From Bacteroidetes bacterium ADurb.Bin037 (GTDB lineage Bacteria > Bacteroidota > Bacteroidia > Bacteroidales > UBA932), in NCBI GenBank assembly GCA_002071175.1, contig MWER01000004.1, positions 62,001 to 126,000 on the forward strand: a stretch of DNA of 64,000 nt, written 5' to 3'. Position numbers and translations under genes: made by a program. The notes beneath the pieces were generated by a model. It was not told where the DNA came from. It saw nothing but the letters and a program-made list of their open reading frames with translations, and did not search any database. This document shows positions 37,037 to 46,880 of this stretch, piece by piece. How positions within the stretch are numbered: position 1 is the first letter of the stretch; the number at the start of each line of letters is the position of its first letter.

Positions 37037-37834
37037 ATGATTTTTCACTCCACTTTTGAATATGCCTATTTGTGGTTGCCCTTTTTAGGTTTGATCGTGG
37101 GATTCCTGGGTTCCTTTACAGGAGGAGGGGGCGGATTCGTTTTTATACCTCTGCTTACCATCTTTTTCAAAACCCCTCCGCAGATTGCCGTTGCCAGCTC
37201 CCTGGCGGCAACATTACCGATATGTCTGGCCGGTGCCTACGGTCATTACAAAAAGAAAAACCTGGATCTACGTATTGGTTTGATTTTCGCAGCAGCCGGG
37301 ATCTTTGGGGCACTGCTGGGCGCACGCATTGCCAACATGATAACTGCAAAACAGTTGCGGGTGAGTTTTGGCATCTATTCCATCATTATTGCAGTAATTA
37401 TGTATTTAGGTCAATGAAAAGACAAGAAGGCGATTGCAAACGGGGAGGGACTCAAGGTGTTAACAAAGGTGGGCACATATTCGAGAAGTTCCCTCTACGG
37501 TTTCATCTCCGGTATCATAACCGCCACATTCGGAACTAGCGGTACGGCGCCTATCCTGGCAGGACTGATGAGCATCAGGATGCCGTTGAAGCTCGTTGTC
37601 GGGACCTCTTTGATGGTTGTATTCGTTAACACTTGTTCCGCTTTGGGAGCACATTTTCTGGTCGGTCAGATAGATATGACAATCGTTTATTTCCTGACCT
37701 CGGGATCTGTTGTGGGAGCTTTACTGGGACCGCGTCTGCTGGCTAATATAAAAGTGGACAAGGCTGAAGGACAGGTACGTTTCTGGTATGCGTTGGGAAT
37801 GGTTATCTCTGGGATCGTGATGATTGTTCTGTAG
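37037..37834 (+). pseudogene. TauE/SafE-family membrane transporter interrupted by in-frame TGA
   Basis: Two halves of a TauE/SafE permease lie in the same frame. Codons 37037-37414 encode the first repeat (GFLGSFTGGGGGFVFIPLL and VASSLAATLP). TGA at 37415-37417 stops it. Codons 37418-37834 carry the second repeat (SGIITATFGTSGTAPILAG and VVGTSLMVVF). Only this one stop interrupts a normal-length protein of about 265 residues. A GTG at 37457 could restart the second half. The family exports sulfite or organosulfonates across the inner membrane. The options are a true pseudogene, a two-chain transporter, or a base error in the assembly. Confidence 0.7.
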
Positions 37835-37875
37835 TTTTTTCATTGGAAAAAGGAAGACAAAAAGAAGCAGGCAGG

Positions 37876-37922
37876 AACCGGATCAAACACATAGTCTATT
37901 TGCCATTAATCCGGTTGTTTTT
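37876..37922 (+). terminator. terminator-like hairpin after the TauE region
   Basis: AACCGGAT 37876-37883 pairs perfectly with ATCCGGTT 37909-37916, with a 25-base loop, followed by GTTTTT. The long loop makes it weaker than a classical terminator. The rest of the 212-base gap up to 38046 holds TACTTTTA at 38035-38042, a one-mismatch -7 box 4 bases before the next ATG. Confidence 0.4.
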
Positions 37923-38046
37923 AACCAAATGACAGGACAATTTCCTAATCCCCTTGAGCGGACAACTGATGTTAATTCTTTTTCTTTAATTGTCAGATCT
38001 TGCAGTTTCTTTTTGCTATGATAAAAGAAATAGATACTTTTAATAC

Positions 38047-39012
38047 ATGAAATTAAATTATCTGCCGGCAGTTCTGATCGCACTGCCCTTATTCATTTTA
38101 TGGGGATGCAAAAAACCCGTTGCGCCAAATGTTCAAACAACAGCAGTATCCGGGATCACTACTACTTCGATGGTTTGCGGCGGTACGGTTACCGACGATG
38201 GCGGAGCTCCCGTTCTGTCGAGAGGCGTTTGCTGGAGTACGGGAGCAAGTCCTACCGCGGACCTGCCTACGAAAACATCCGACGGATCGGGTGTGGGATC
38301 CTTTACAAGTACTATTAACGGACTGCTGCCGAATACCACGTATTATCTCAGGGCTTACGCAACAAATGAGGCAGGAACCGCTTATGGGAATCAATTATCG
38401 GCTACCACCCTGCCGGCAAAACCATTGCTGACTACGACACAAGTCTCGGAAATCACATCCTACAGTGCCCGTAGCGGGGGAAATATCACCGATGACGGAG
38501 GTTCTGCGGTAACGGAGCGGGGAGTCTGCTGGAGCCACAACCCAAATCCTGAAGCAGATCTGCCTACCCGTACCCATGACGGGGGTGGAAAGGGCCGTTT
38601 TGAAAGCACCATAACGGGATTGAAGTCAAAGACGACATATTACGTAAGGGCATATGCAAAAAACAGTGCCGGCGTATCTTACGGGGAACAGATGCAGTTG
38701 CAGACACCTGCCAGCTTCACTTTGTCACAGACTTCGCTTACCCTTACCGCCGAAAAAGGAAACGACAACTCCATAAGCATAACGGCGTACCTTCCCTGGA
38801 CGGCAGACATTCAGGGAAACAGCAACTGGATAACGGTCAGGAACAAAACAGGAGAAGCAGGGACCAGTTATTTATCCATTGACGTTCAGGTTAACTTTTC
38901 CTCAGAAAACCGGACGGAGACCATCCGCATATCCTGCCAGGATATGTATCTGGACATACAGGTAACGCAGTTGCGCGCAGACGGATACATAGATGATGGA
39001 GATCTCTTTTAA
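38047..39012 (+). CDS. surface lipoprotein with two FnIII-like repeats and a BACON-type domain
   Basis: A 321-residue lipoprotein (lipobox LWGC). Two tandem modules of about 95 residues each have the pattern ...GG.(V/I)TDDGG..V..RGVCWS......DLPT(K/R)T.DG.G.G.F.S.I.GL...TTYY(L/V)RAYA.N.AG..YG. A BACON-like domain with PWTADIQGNSNWITV follows. Such proteins are surface-exposed and often bind glycans or other surface proteins. It is 10 bases before the fimbrillin-like gene. Confidence 0.8.
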   Translation: MKLNYLPAVLIALPLFILWGCKKPVAPNVQTTAVSGITTTSMVCGGTVTDDGGAPVLSRGVCWSTGASPTADLPTKTSDGSGVGSFTSTINGLLPNTTYYLRAYATNEAGTAYGNQLSATTLPAKPLLTTTQVSEITSYSARSGGNITDDGGSAVTERGVCWSHNPNPEADLPTRTHDGGGKGRFESTITGLKSKTTYYVRAYAKNSAGVSYGEQMQLQTPASFTLSQTSLTLTAEKGNDNSISITAYLPWTADIQGNSNWITVRNKTGEAGTSYLSIDVQVNFSSENRTETIRISCQDMYLDIQVTQLRADGYIDDGDLF

Positions 39013-39022
39013 ACAGGACATC

Positions 39023-40234
39023 ATGAAAAAGATCATTTTACCGATAATTGTAATAGTTCTGATAAGCGGATGCAGGCAGGAAGAGGAAAAGAGACGGACT
39101 CCCATAGATAAAACCGTCATGGAACTGGCGGGCATTCTTCCCGGCCAAGAAGGCCCTCTTACACGTACTTCGCTGCACAGTGACGGATTGTTGACCCTCT
39201 GGAATGTTGGTGATGCCATTGGCCTGTACGGGAGTAATGCTTCCAATGTTCGCTTTAACCTGTCTTCCGGAGCCGATACCCCCTTTGGGACCTTTAACGG
39301 TCCGCAAATCGAAACACCTTTGTATGCCTATTACCCATATACACAATCGGCCGGTGATTCCTACAAATCAATTCAGGGTCAGCTGAAACCGGTCCAGGAA
39401 CAGGACGGGGACCGGGATATGTTCTTTGCCTGTGACTGGAAGGTGAGCACATCGATTATGGGTAATGAACAGGAAGGGTACCGCATCTTTTTCAGGGAGA
39501 TCATGACGCTGTTGTCTTTTACCATTGATGTTACGGGAACACCATTGGAAGGAGAAGAACTCAAATCCGTAACTTTTTCAGCCAAAGGCAAAAAACTGGC
39601 AGGAAATTTCAACATAGACCTGTCAACCCAAGGAGCGGAACCCCATTTTGATGAAGAAGCGAGCGCTTCGGTAACCCTTAAGCTGATGCACCAACCGGTC
39701 CTGGAAGCAAAGAAGTCCGTTCTGTGCAAAATGATGATCAATGCAGATATCCTGACCGGGGATACGCTTATGATTACCCTGGAAACAGCCAGATCGCTTT
39801 CTACCACAACAATAGTTGCTAAAAAATCTACAAGATCAGGTCACCGGTATCAAATACCCCTGCTCCTGTCTGAACTGACTGACAAAACGGTCTTCAAAGA
39901 CATTGCCGAACAATACGTATATGACACTTACGGTATCTACCACAAGCAGGATACCCTGGTCTCCTATAAAGCTTTCATAGACCAGTGGAGCATCATTGCC
40001 GGTAATACACATTATACTTTCCGTATCCAGAACAATGCCCAAAAACAGGTAATAAGCCTGGAGAACATTCCCCTGAATCCCAAAAAGGGAGATTCTTTCG
40101 ATATTGAGGTATCCGTTTACGGTGCAGATCATATACAGTCGGGAACAAAACGGGTAAAAGCCGTCAGGAGTGAAGATCACAAATTGTTGATGTTCGATTA
40201 CGATAATCTAGTCACTTACCTTGTATATAATTAA
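39023..40234 (+). CDS. fimbrillin-family lipoprotein
   Basis: A 403-residue lipoprotein starting at MKKIILPI (lipobox LISGC). The N-terminal part has TRTSLHSDGLLTLWNVGDAI, the signature of Bacteroidota fimbrillin-like proteins. A beta-rich body follows (YAYYPYTQSAGD, LLSFTIDVTGT). Members are pilus or surface-fibre subunits. The C-terminal domain is unrecognised. It lies in an operon with the FnIII lipoprotein and the M6 protease (6-base gap). Confidence 0.78.
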   Translation: MKKIILPIIVIVLISGCRQEEEKRRTPIDKTVMELAGILPGQEGPLTRTSLHSDGLLTLWNVGDAIGLYGSNASNVRFNLSSGADTPFGTFNGPQIETPLYAYYPYTQSAGDSYKSIQGQLKPVQEQDGDRDMFFACDWKVSTSIMGNEQEGYRIFFREIMTLLSFTIDVTGTPLEGEELKSVTFSAKGKKLAGNFNIDLSTQGAEPHFDEEASASVTLKLMHQPVLEAKKSVLCKMMINADILTGDTLMITLETARSLSTTTIVAKKSTRSGHRYQIPLLLSELTDKTVFKDIAEQYVYDTYGIYHKQDTLVSYKAFIDQWSIIAGNTHYTFRIQNNAQKQVISLENIPLNPKKGDSFDIEVSVYGADHIQSGTKRVKAVRSEDHKLLMFDYDNLVTYLVYN

Positions 40235-40240
40235 CGTACT

Positions 40241-43200
40241 ATGAGAAAAAACATATTTTTCAGGTTATTATTGATAGCATTTGTTACTTTCTTTTCTCAT
40301 AGTGCCTATGCCGTTAAGGCTTATCCCGGCCCTATCCGGGTTGAGCAGCCTGACGGTTCGGTCATTACCATATTCAAGCACGGGGATGAATTTCTTAACT
40401 GGACCACCAGCGGGAACCGGCTGGTAAAACAGGGACCCGACGGGTTCTATTATTTGGCTGAATTCAATGCTGAAGGCACCGTTGTCGCAACCGGAACAAG
40501 GGTTGGTGAAGAACTCTTGCTGCAAGATGCATCAACGATCACACCTCCTGCCGTTGCCCTTGAGAGGGCTCGCAGGCTCAGGGAAGAATTTGCCCGTAAT
40601 TTTTCCGTACGAACCGATGTGTCCCTGCTTCAACGGGACCTGCTACCCGGGGTCAAAGGACCTGCCCGTTCGATTGCAATGGGACAAAAAAGATTTCTTG
40701 TTATTCTGGTACAGTTTAAAGACCTTTATTTTGCTATCGAATCGCCTGAAAACATGTTTTTCAATTTACTGAACCAGAACGGTTACTCGGCCAACGACGC
40801 AACAGGATCCGTCAGGGATTACTTTTATGAAAATTCATCGGGAATGTTTGATCCTCTGTTCGATGTAATTGGACCCGTTACACTGTCAAATGAAGTTGCC
40901 TATTACGGAGCCAATAAAGCCGATGGAGAAAACGACTTTAACCGGGCAAGGGAAATGGTGGTAGAAGCCGTAAGACTGGCAGACAATGAATTGGGAGTGG
41001 ACTTTTCACAATACGACAACGACGGGGATGGGGTCATTGATAATATCTTCATTTATTTTGCCGGGTACAATGAAGCGGAAGGCGGGCCAGATCATACCAT
41101 CTGGCCTCACGCCTGGACCACAGGAGACAAAAGTATCATCGTGGACGGAGTTCAAACCAATTCCTATGCCTGTACGTCCGAACTGAGAGGTGCGTCCGGA
41201 TCTACAATGGCAGGTATCGGCACCTATTGTCATGAATTCGGTCACGTTATCGGATTGCCCGATTTTTACGATACCGATGGAATAGAAAACGGAGAGGCAA
41301 GGGGATTGGGGCCTTTTTCCCTGATGTCAGAGGGTAATTATAACCATGCAGGAAGAACCCCTCCCTATCTGACAACGGTGGAAAGGATCCTGGTTGGTTG
41401 GAGGCAAAATGAAATACAGGAATTTGACAATGAAGGGGAGTACAGACTGGACCCCGTTTCCGGGAATCATGCTTTTGCCGTTCCCACTTCCAATGACAAT
41501 GAGTTCTTTATCTACGAATACCGCCAGAGGACCGGTTGGGACATGTTTATTCCCAGCTCCGGCCTGCTGATCTTTCATATAGACATGTCGGAAAACATAG
41601 TAGGCGGAATGACGGCAGCTAAAAGATGGCAAAACGGGGACGGGATCAACGCCTATGCTTCACATCAGTGTTGCGATCTGATCGAAGCCGTTTATCCTGA
41701 ATCCAGCATCACCCATAATAACCAGGTTCCTTTTCCGGGAAAAACGAATAACAGATTCTTTACAGACACATCTTCTCCGGCGGCCAAGGACCATAAAGGC
41801 AATTTCATAGGAATTTATCTTGCCGATATAGCAGATCATGGTACCCATGCTACATTTACGGTTACAAAGAGCTCTAATCTGGTAATTATAGGAACTGTAG
41901 CAGATAAGAACGGAAATCCTATTGAAGGGGCGACCGTTACCCTGACTCATCAGGTAGCGGAACCCTCATCCGCTTCCGCCGTTTCACAAGGCAAAGATAT
42001 GATTGCTTCAGGGAAGGTCATGCATACCTCTCCCCAAAAAGCCGAACCCGTTGCCGTGATCGTTACCGACGAAAACGGAGCCTATTATTTTAGTGTAGGG
42101 GTCAAAGAAGGCACATATATTATTACTGCAGAAAAAGACGGTTATCATCCTGCCGTTAAACAAACCAATGCCTCCCGTCCGGGAACGGTAAAGATTGACA
42201 TTACCATGTACTCGGAAGAAGATCCGGTATGTTTGTTAAGAAAACATAAGGATTGGAATGGGGGATCTGCCGGATTCGGGACGGCGGGCGGACCTGTTTA
42301 CGGGGCAGTCGGGTTCTCTCCGGAAGAATTGATCCCTTACAAAGGGAAAAAAATCGAAAGCGTTTCTTTCCAGATTAACGGCACCTCAGCTGCCGAAGTA
42401 GGCGTTTTCATCACTTTCGACCAGGAGATCGTATTGTGTGAGCCGGTACAAAACCCGGTGTTCGGGTCCATGATGACGGTCAATGTTAATAAGCGGGGAT
42501 TGGTCATTCCTTCGGGGAAACTTGTCAAATTTGGATGCTATGTCAAAGACAGTGACTGGGGATATCCGCTGGCCATTGATGACGGACCAATGGCTCCTTT
42601 GGGAGGGTATGCAGGAGAGAGCATAGAACAATTGATCTCACCGTGGTCAATTAACTGCAATGTGTTGATTTCGGCCACTTTGTCGGAAAAAAGTTTACAG
42701 GAGCTGAAGATCCGGGGAAGGGTAACCGATCAGGACGGAATGCCCATAGAAGGAGCAACGGTAATCCTTTCTCATGAAGATATTCAGTCGGATCCTCCCG
42801 GTAAGACCCCCGTTACCATACATGGACCTGTTTTACTTAAGAAGTCTGTCCGCCAGGCAGCATCGGATGCCATGACTGCAATAACGGACAATGACGGTCA
42901 ATATGTCTTTGTTACACAAAGCCGGGAAGGGATATACAACCTTCAGGCTGTCAAGGAAGGGTATAATCCGGCATACCGTCAGACAGATGCCTCTGCAACG
43001 GGAGAAGTCATTGTTGATTTTACGCTTATCAGGATAGAAGAAGGGCCCTATGACGGAATCCTGAAAAAACACGGTCCATGGGAAGGTTATGCAATAGGTT
43101 ATGGATCTCCCGGAGGGACAATATTCGGGGCTGTAGGATTTTCTGCACAAGAACTGGCCCCCTATATAGGACAGACGGTACATTCGATGTCGTTCCTGGT

Positions 43201-43807
43201 AAACGGAACACAAGCCTCGGAGGTCGGTATTTTCATCTGCTTTGGAAATGAATGTGTTTTTTCCGGCATTCTGAATAATCCCTTCTTCGGCGTTATGATG
43301 ATACTCGATCTGTCACAATTTGGGATCATGATTCCTTCCGGTCAGGACGTAAAATTCGGTTATTACGTTAAGGATAGTGATTCAGGTTATCCGTTGGCGA
43401 CAGATAACGGTCCCATGGCTCCCATGGGCGGATATGCAGGTAATTCAATTGAATCCCTTAACACCACATGGAAAGAAGCATTTGGTCTTGACGTGAATAT
43501 TCAGATCTCGGCCATTGTGGGAGGTGAAGACGATCTGCTGTTCTCTCTTGGATATTACATGATCCGGTATGATCAAAGGGAATACCTGGCCGGGGACACT
43601 TTCACATTAAGATTGAATGATTCTCCCGCCGTACAGCATATTGAAAGACCTTTGGCAATACAATGGTTCTTCAATGATCAGGAGCACCAGACCGGAGACA
43701 TTATCACCCTGACTCCAGGCGATCATACCGTCAGGGCTATCCTGACCTTTAACGGATATAAACAAACTATTGTACAGGAGATCCGTGTCGGTACGGCGCA
43801 GGAATAA
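40241..43807 (+). CDS. secreted M6-family metalloprotease with duplicated C-terminal modules
   Basis: An 1188-residue protein with a signal peptide ending AYA. The M6 catalytic domain (about 140-480) has the zinc motif HEFGHVIGLPD (His331, Glu332, His335, Asp341). Then a module occurs twice: a carboxypeptidase-regulatory-like domain with NP-IEGATVTL (about 547-660 and 822-930), each followed by a beta-sandwich (FGTAGGPVYGAVGFS / YGSPGGTIFGAVGFS) ending in GPMAP.GGYAG. An Ig-like tail follows. There is no clear type IX secretion CTD. Probably a cell-surface protease. Target unknown. Confidence 0.88.
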   Translation: MRKNIFFRLLLIAFVTFFSHSAYAVKAYPGPIRVEQPDGSVITIFKHGDEFLNWTTSGNRLVKQGPDGFYYLAEFNAEGTVVATGTRVGEELLLQDASTITPPAVALERARRLREEFARNFSVRTDVSLLQRDLLPGVKGPARSIAMGQKRFLVILVQFKDLYFAIESPENMFFNLLNQNGYSANDATGSVRDYFYENSSGMFDPLFDVIGPVTLSNEVAYYGANKADGENDFNRAREMVVEAVRLADNELGVDFSQYDNDGDGVIDNIFIYFAGYNEAEGGPDHTIWPHAWTTGDKSIIVDGVQTNSYACTSELRGASGSTMAGIGTYCHEFGHVIGLPDFYDTDGIENGEARGLGPFSLMSEGNYNHAGRTPPYLTTVERILVGWRQNEIQEFDNEGEYRLDPVSGNHAFAVPTSNDNEFFIYEYRQRTGWDMFIPSSGLLIFHIDMSENIVGGMTAAKRWQNGDGINAYASHQCCDLIEAVYPESSITHNNQVPFPGKTNNRFFTDTSSPAAKDHKGNFIGIYLADIADHGTHATFTVTKSSNLVIIGTVADKNGNPIEGATVTLTHQVAEPSSASAVSQGKDMIASGKVMHTSPQKAEPVAVIVTDENGAYYFSVGVKEGTYIITAEKDGYHPAVKQTNASRPGTVKIDITMYSEEDPVCLLRKHKDWNGGSAGFGTAGGPVYGAVGFSPEELIPYKGKKIESVSFQINGTSAAEVGVFITFDQEIVLCEPVQNPVFGSMMTVNVNKRGLVIPSGKLVKFGCYVKDSDWGYPLAIDDGPMAPLGGYAGESIEQLISPWSINCNVLISATLSEKSLQELKIRGRVTDQDGMPIEGATVILSHEDIQSDPPGKTPVTIHGPVLLKKSVRQAASDAMTAITDNDGQYVFVTQSREGIYNLQAVKEGYNPAYRQTDASATGEVIVDFTLIRIEEGPYDGILKKHGPWEGYAIGYGSPGGTIFGAVGFSAQELAPYIGQTVHSMSFLVNGTQASEVGIFICFGNECVFSGILNNPFFGVMMILDLSQFGIMIPSGQDVKFGYYVKDSDSGYPLATDNGPMAPMGGYAGNSIESLNTTWKEAFGLDVNIQISAIVGGEDDLLFSLGYYMIRYDQREYLAGDTFTLRLNDSPAVQHIERPLAIQWFFNDQEHQTGDIITLTPGDHTVRAILTFNGYKQTIVQEIRVGTAQE

Positions 43808-43834
43808 AGATTTTTGCCACCCCAACGATCACCC

Positions 43835-43855
43835 GGTGTACGTTGCACCTTTTTT
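43835..43855 (+). terminator. terminator after the M6 protease gene
   Basis: GGTG 43835-43838 pairs with CACC 43846-43849 with a 7-base loop, followed by six T. The stem is short. TATATTTA at 43857-43864 directly after it is a one-mismatch -7 box for the next gene. Confidence 0.4.
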
Positions 43856-43886
43856 CTATATTTACATATTGATTAATATTTAGATT

Positions 43887-44414
43887 ATGAAATACTTAAA
43901 AATCTTGTTTATCATTCTTGTACTTCCAATCCTGTTCTCCTGTGAACGACATTACGGGGAAGATAAACCCGAAACTGAATATTTTGTCAATCAAGTCAGG
44001 TCCGGAGAATATACGGCCATGTGGCTGCCGGCTTTGACCTATGAATCCATCCCCACCCTTTTGAAATATGCCGGTTCAGAAGAACATATAACCGATTTCC
44101 CGCACAATTTGCTTTCTTCCTGTTATCAGCGGGAATGCAGGCTGGGAATATATATGCTGTGGGTCGTTGAATCCATTCGCCTTAATTCGGGAAAAAGAAA
44201 TGACGGTTTTATTGATTATGCATCACAAAATCCCCTGCTAAAAAAACGGAATCCTAAATCCGATTCTATAGAATTCATAAACATTGATGACGACCAGGCG
44301 CATGCAGAAGTAGTCCGGGCTTATAAAAACTGGTGGAACAGGGGCCGGAATATGCTCTTTCACATGTATAAACATGTAGATCCGCTGGAAAAATCCGAAT
44401 ATATGTGGCATTGA
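43887..44414 (+). CDS. small lipoprotein, possibly DUF4943
   Basis: A 175-residue lipoprotein (LFSC). The mature part has LTYESIPTLLKYAGS, FPHNLLSSC and LGIYMLWVVESIRL. Length and pattern recall DUF4943, a Bacteroidales family of unknown role. I am not certain of that name. It is followed 13 bases later by the MEMO gene on the same strand. Confidence 0.6.
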   Translation: MKYLKILFIILVLPILFSCERHYGEDKPETEYFVNQVRSGEYTAMWLPALTYESIPTLLKYAGSEEHITDFPHNLLSSCYQRECRLGIYMLWVVESIRLNSGKRNDGFIDYASQNPLLKKRNPKSDSIEFINIDDDQAHAEVVRAYKNWWNRGRNMLFHMYKHVDPLEKSEYMWH

Positions 44415-44427
44415 ATAACGTATAACC

Positions 44428-45846
44428 ATGAAAACTTCGATCAGACCTCCTGCTGTGGCGGGCAGGTTTTACGCTGCCACAGCCGGAAGATTGGAAAAAG
44501 AGTTGGAAGAACTGTTCCGGCAGTCAGAACCCCGGCGGTGTGATAACGTCCGGGCGGTGATCAGTCCGCATGCCGGATATATTTTTTCAGGAAGTGTTGC
44601 CGCTTCTGCTTTCAACCAGGTAGATAGTGAGGAAAAATACGAAAGGATTTTTGTGATCGGGTCCTCTCACCACGTTCATTTTGAAGGGGCAGCCGTTTAC
44701 ACGGAAGGTGATTTTCGTACGCCACTGGGCCATGTTACAGTAGATGTTGACTGTTGCCGGCAATTGGTGTCGGATTATCCCGGTCTTTTTATTTCAGACA
44801 GTCTGGCACACCGGGACGAACACAGCATTGAAGTGCAATTACCCTTTCTGCAATATGTTCTGAAGGACAATTTCACTATTGTCCCCATTGTCATAGGAAC
44901 TGCACGGGCAGACGTCTGTAAAAGGATAGCAGAGGTCTTAGCCCCATTCATGAGAAAAGAGAATCTGTTTGTGATCAGTTCGGATTTTTCACATTACCCG
45001 CAATATAAAGATGCCATAAAAGTAGATACGGCTACAAAAGACGCTATCCTTAGCAACGACTCAGATGTTTTGCTTAAAACACTTGAGAGTCATGATAGCC
45101 GGAAGATCCCCGGACTTGCTACCGGTCTGTGCGGGTGGACTTCCGTGCTTACGTTGCTGTATATGACAACAGGGAATCATTCCATACAATACACGGCTAT
45201 AGATTACAAAAACTCAGGCGATACACGGGAATATGGGGAAAAAGATCAGGTAGTGGGCTATTGGGCTATTGCCGTTTCGGAGCAGGAGTTTTCATTTACT
45301 TCCGAAGAACAGGCTATGTTGTTGGATATGGCACGTAAAGGGGTGGAAGCAGCCGTTCTGGGAAGTAAAGACAGTGCATTCCGGGACAGGCAAGAATATC
45401 CCAAATCATTGCATAGGCGTTGCGGGGCTTTTGTAACATTGTATCAGAATAAAAAACTACGCGGGTGCATAGGACGTATGACTTCCGATATCCCTTTGTA
45501 CAAACTGGTCCGTGAAATGGCCGTAGCCGCGGCACTTTATGATGACCGCTTTTACCCGGTGGGTAAAGACGATCTGAAAGATCTGGATATAGAGATCACT
45601 CTCTTGTCTCCTCTTATGCCGGTAACGGATGTGAAACAAATCGAATTGGGTAAACACGGGATCCTGATTGAGGGCCGTGGGCGTTCAGGCGTGTTCCTTC
45701 CCCAGGTGGCCACTGAAACGGGATGGACATTGGAGGAATTCCTGGGACATTGCTCCCGGGACAAAGCCGGTCTGGGATGGGAAGGCTGGAAAACTGCCCG
45801 TCTTTATGTTTTTACGGGCAAGATTCTTCACGGTGATGCATCGTGA
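44428..45846 (+). CDS. amrB: AmmeMemoRadiSam system protein B-A fusion (MEMO1 + AMMECR1 domains)
   Basis: A 472-residue cytoplasmic fusion. Residues about 5-275 are a MEMO1-type domain, related to extradiol dioxygenases, with likely metal ligands His48 (SPHAGYIFSG), His81/His82 (SSHHVHF) and Cys235 (GLCGWTS). Residues about 285-465 are an AMMECR1 domain with GAFVTLYQNKKLRGCIGR. A radical-SAM partner lies convergently next door, and the 3' ends overlap by 19 bases. The three-part set is widespread in bacteria and archaea, but its chemistry is unknown. MEMO and AMMECR1 occur as separate proteins in eukaryotes. Confidence 0.93.
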   Translation: MKTSIRPPAVAGRFYAATAGRLEKELEELFRQSEPRRCDNVRAVISPHAGYIFSGSVAASAFNQVDSEEKYERIFVIGSSHHVHFEGAAVYTEGDFRTPLGHVTVDVDCCRQLVSDYPGLFISDSLAHRDEHSIEVQLPFLQYVLKDNFTIVPIVIGTARADVCKRIAEVLAPFMRKENLFVISSDFSHYPQYKDAIKVDTATKDAILSNDSDVLLKTLESHDSRKIPGLATGLCGWTSVLTLLYMTTGNHSIQYTAIDYKNSGDTREYGEKDQVVGYWAIAVSEQEFSFTSEEQAMLLDMARKGVEAAVLGSKDSAFRDRQEYPKSLHRRCGAFVTLYQNKKLRGCIGRMTSDIPLYKLVREMAVAAALYDDRFYPVGKDDLKDLDIEITLLSPLMPVTDVKQIELGKHGILIEGRGRSGVFLPQVATETGWTLEEFLGHCSRDKAGLGWEGWKTARLYVFTGKILHGDAS

Positions 45847-46859
45847 AAGTCCCATACCCCGGGAATGGGTGTATGGCAAAAACCGCATGCTCCTTTTTCA
45901 ATATTCTTTTTAATAATGCTGTATTGCCGGCGTTCTACAACAGTCTTTCCGCAAGTGGGACAGATAGTATGACTTTGTATATCATCCGGGACATTCCCCG
46001 CATAAACAAAGAGAATGCCGCATTCAAGTGCAATGGTCTTCGCCCTGGTCAGGTGTTCAAGGGGAGTCCGCGTAAGATGAGCCAGCTTGTAAGTGGGGAA
46101 AAAGCGACTGATATGCAGGGGTGCGGAAGCAAAACCATTGACAACAAGCCACCGGCACATAGATCTGAATTGTGCCGGATCATCGGTGATCCCCGGGATG
46201 ATCAGGTGGGTGATCTCAATCCATATCCCGGCTTTTCCCAATGCCAGGATCGTATCCAGGACAGGCTGCAGTTTTCCTCCTGTTATTTTACGGTATATTT
46301 TGTCGTCAAAACATTTGAGATCAATATTGACCGCATCAAGATACGGGATCAGGGCAGCCAGGGGTTCGGGATTGATATACCCGTTAGACACCATGACCGT
46401 TTTCAATCCTTTTTCATGGGCCAGTCCGGCGATATCGTACATATACTCGTAAAATACGGTAGGTTCGGTGTACGTAAAAGCGATGGACGGCACTTTATAC
46501 CGCAGGGCAGTCTCTGTTATCTGTACCGGGGACAGGTTCTCTTTCCCAACTGACAGGGGAGATACTTGTGAAATAGTCCAGTTCTGGCAATTCAGGCAAT
46601 GGAAATTGCAACCGGCCGTTGCCAGGGAAAAAATATCCGTCCCGGGCAGGAAATGGTATAAGGGCTTTTTCTCTATGGGATCTACCGTTACAGAACAGGG
46701 GTTGCCATAAGCAACACTGTAAAGCACTCCTTCACGGTTAGTTCTTGTACGGCACAATCCCCACAATCCTTCCCCGATCACGCAATGATGAGGACAAAGA
46801 AGGCACTTTACGGTACGGCCCGTACCGACAGTCCAGAATTTTTCCGAAATCCTGTGCAT
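45828..46859 (-). CDS. amrS: AmmeMemoRadiSam system radical SAM enzyme
   Basis: A 343-residue radical SAM protein. The [4Fe-4S] cluster motif is CNFHCLNC (Cys84, Cys88, Cys91), preceded by a Cys-rich N-terminus (CLLCPHHC, GLCRTR). This family is distantly like pyruvate-formate-lyase activases. A C-terminal rubredoxin-like Zn ribbon (CPTCGK ... CGFC) follows. It is the third part of the MEMO/AMMECR1 system. It is 21 bases downstream of yjbQ and likely co-transcribed. Confidence 0.92.
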   Translation of the reverse strand: MHRISEKFWTVGTGRTVKCLLCPHHCVIGEGLWGLCRTRTNREGVLYSVAYGNPCSVTVDPIEKKPLYHFLPGTDIFSLATAGCNFHCLNCQNWTISQVSPLSVGKENLSPVQITETALRYKVPSIAFTYTEPTVFYEYMYDIAGLAHEKGLKTVMVSNGYINPEPLAALIPYLDAVNIDLKCFDDKIYRKITGGKLQPVLDTILALGKAGIWIEITHLIIPGITDDPAQFRSMCRWLVVNGFASAPLHISRFFPTYKLAHLTRTPLEHLTRAKTIALECGILFVYAGNVPDDIQSHTICPTCGKTVVERRQYSIIKKNIEKGACGFCHTPIPGVWDFHDASP

Positions 46860-46880
46860 AATTGTTTATTTACGGCCCGG

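Noticed and set aside
37415..37417. Selenocysteine or programmed recoding at the TauE/SafE TGA
   Set aside because: No SECIS-like hairpin was recognised downstream, the family does not use selenocysteine, and the codon lies in a non-conserved loop.
45843..46553. Plus-strand frame opposite the radical SAM gene
   Set aside because: The minus-strand product has the complete cluster motif, and the plus-strand product resembles nothing.
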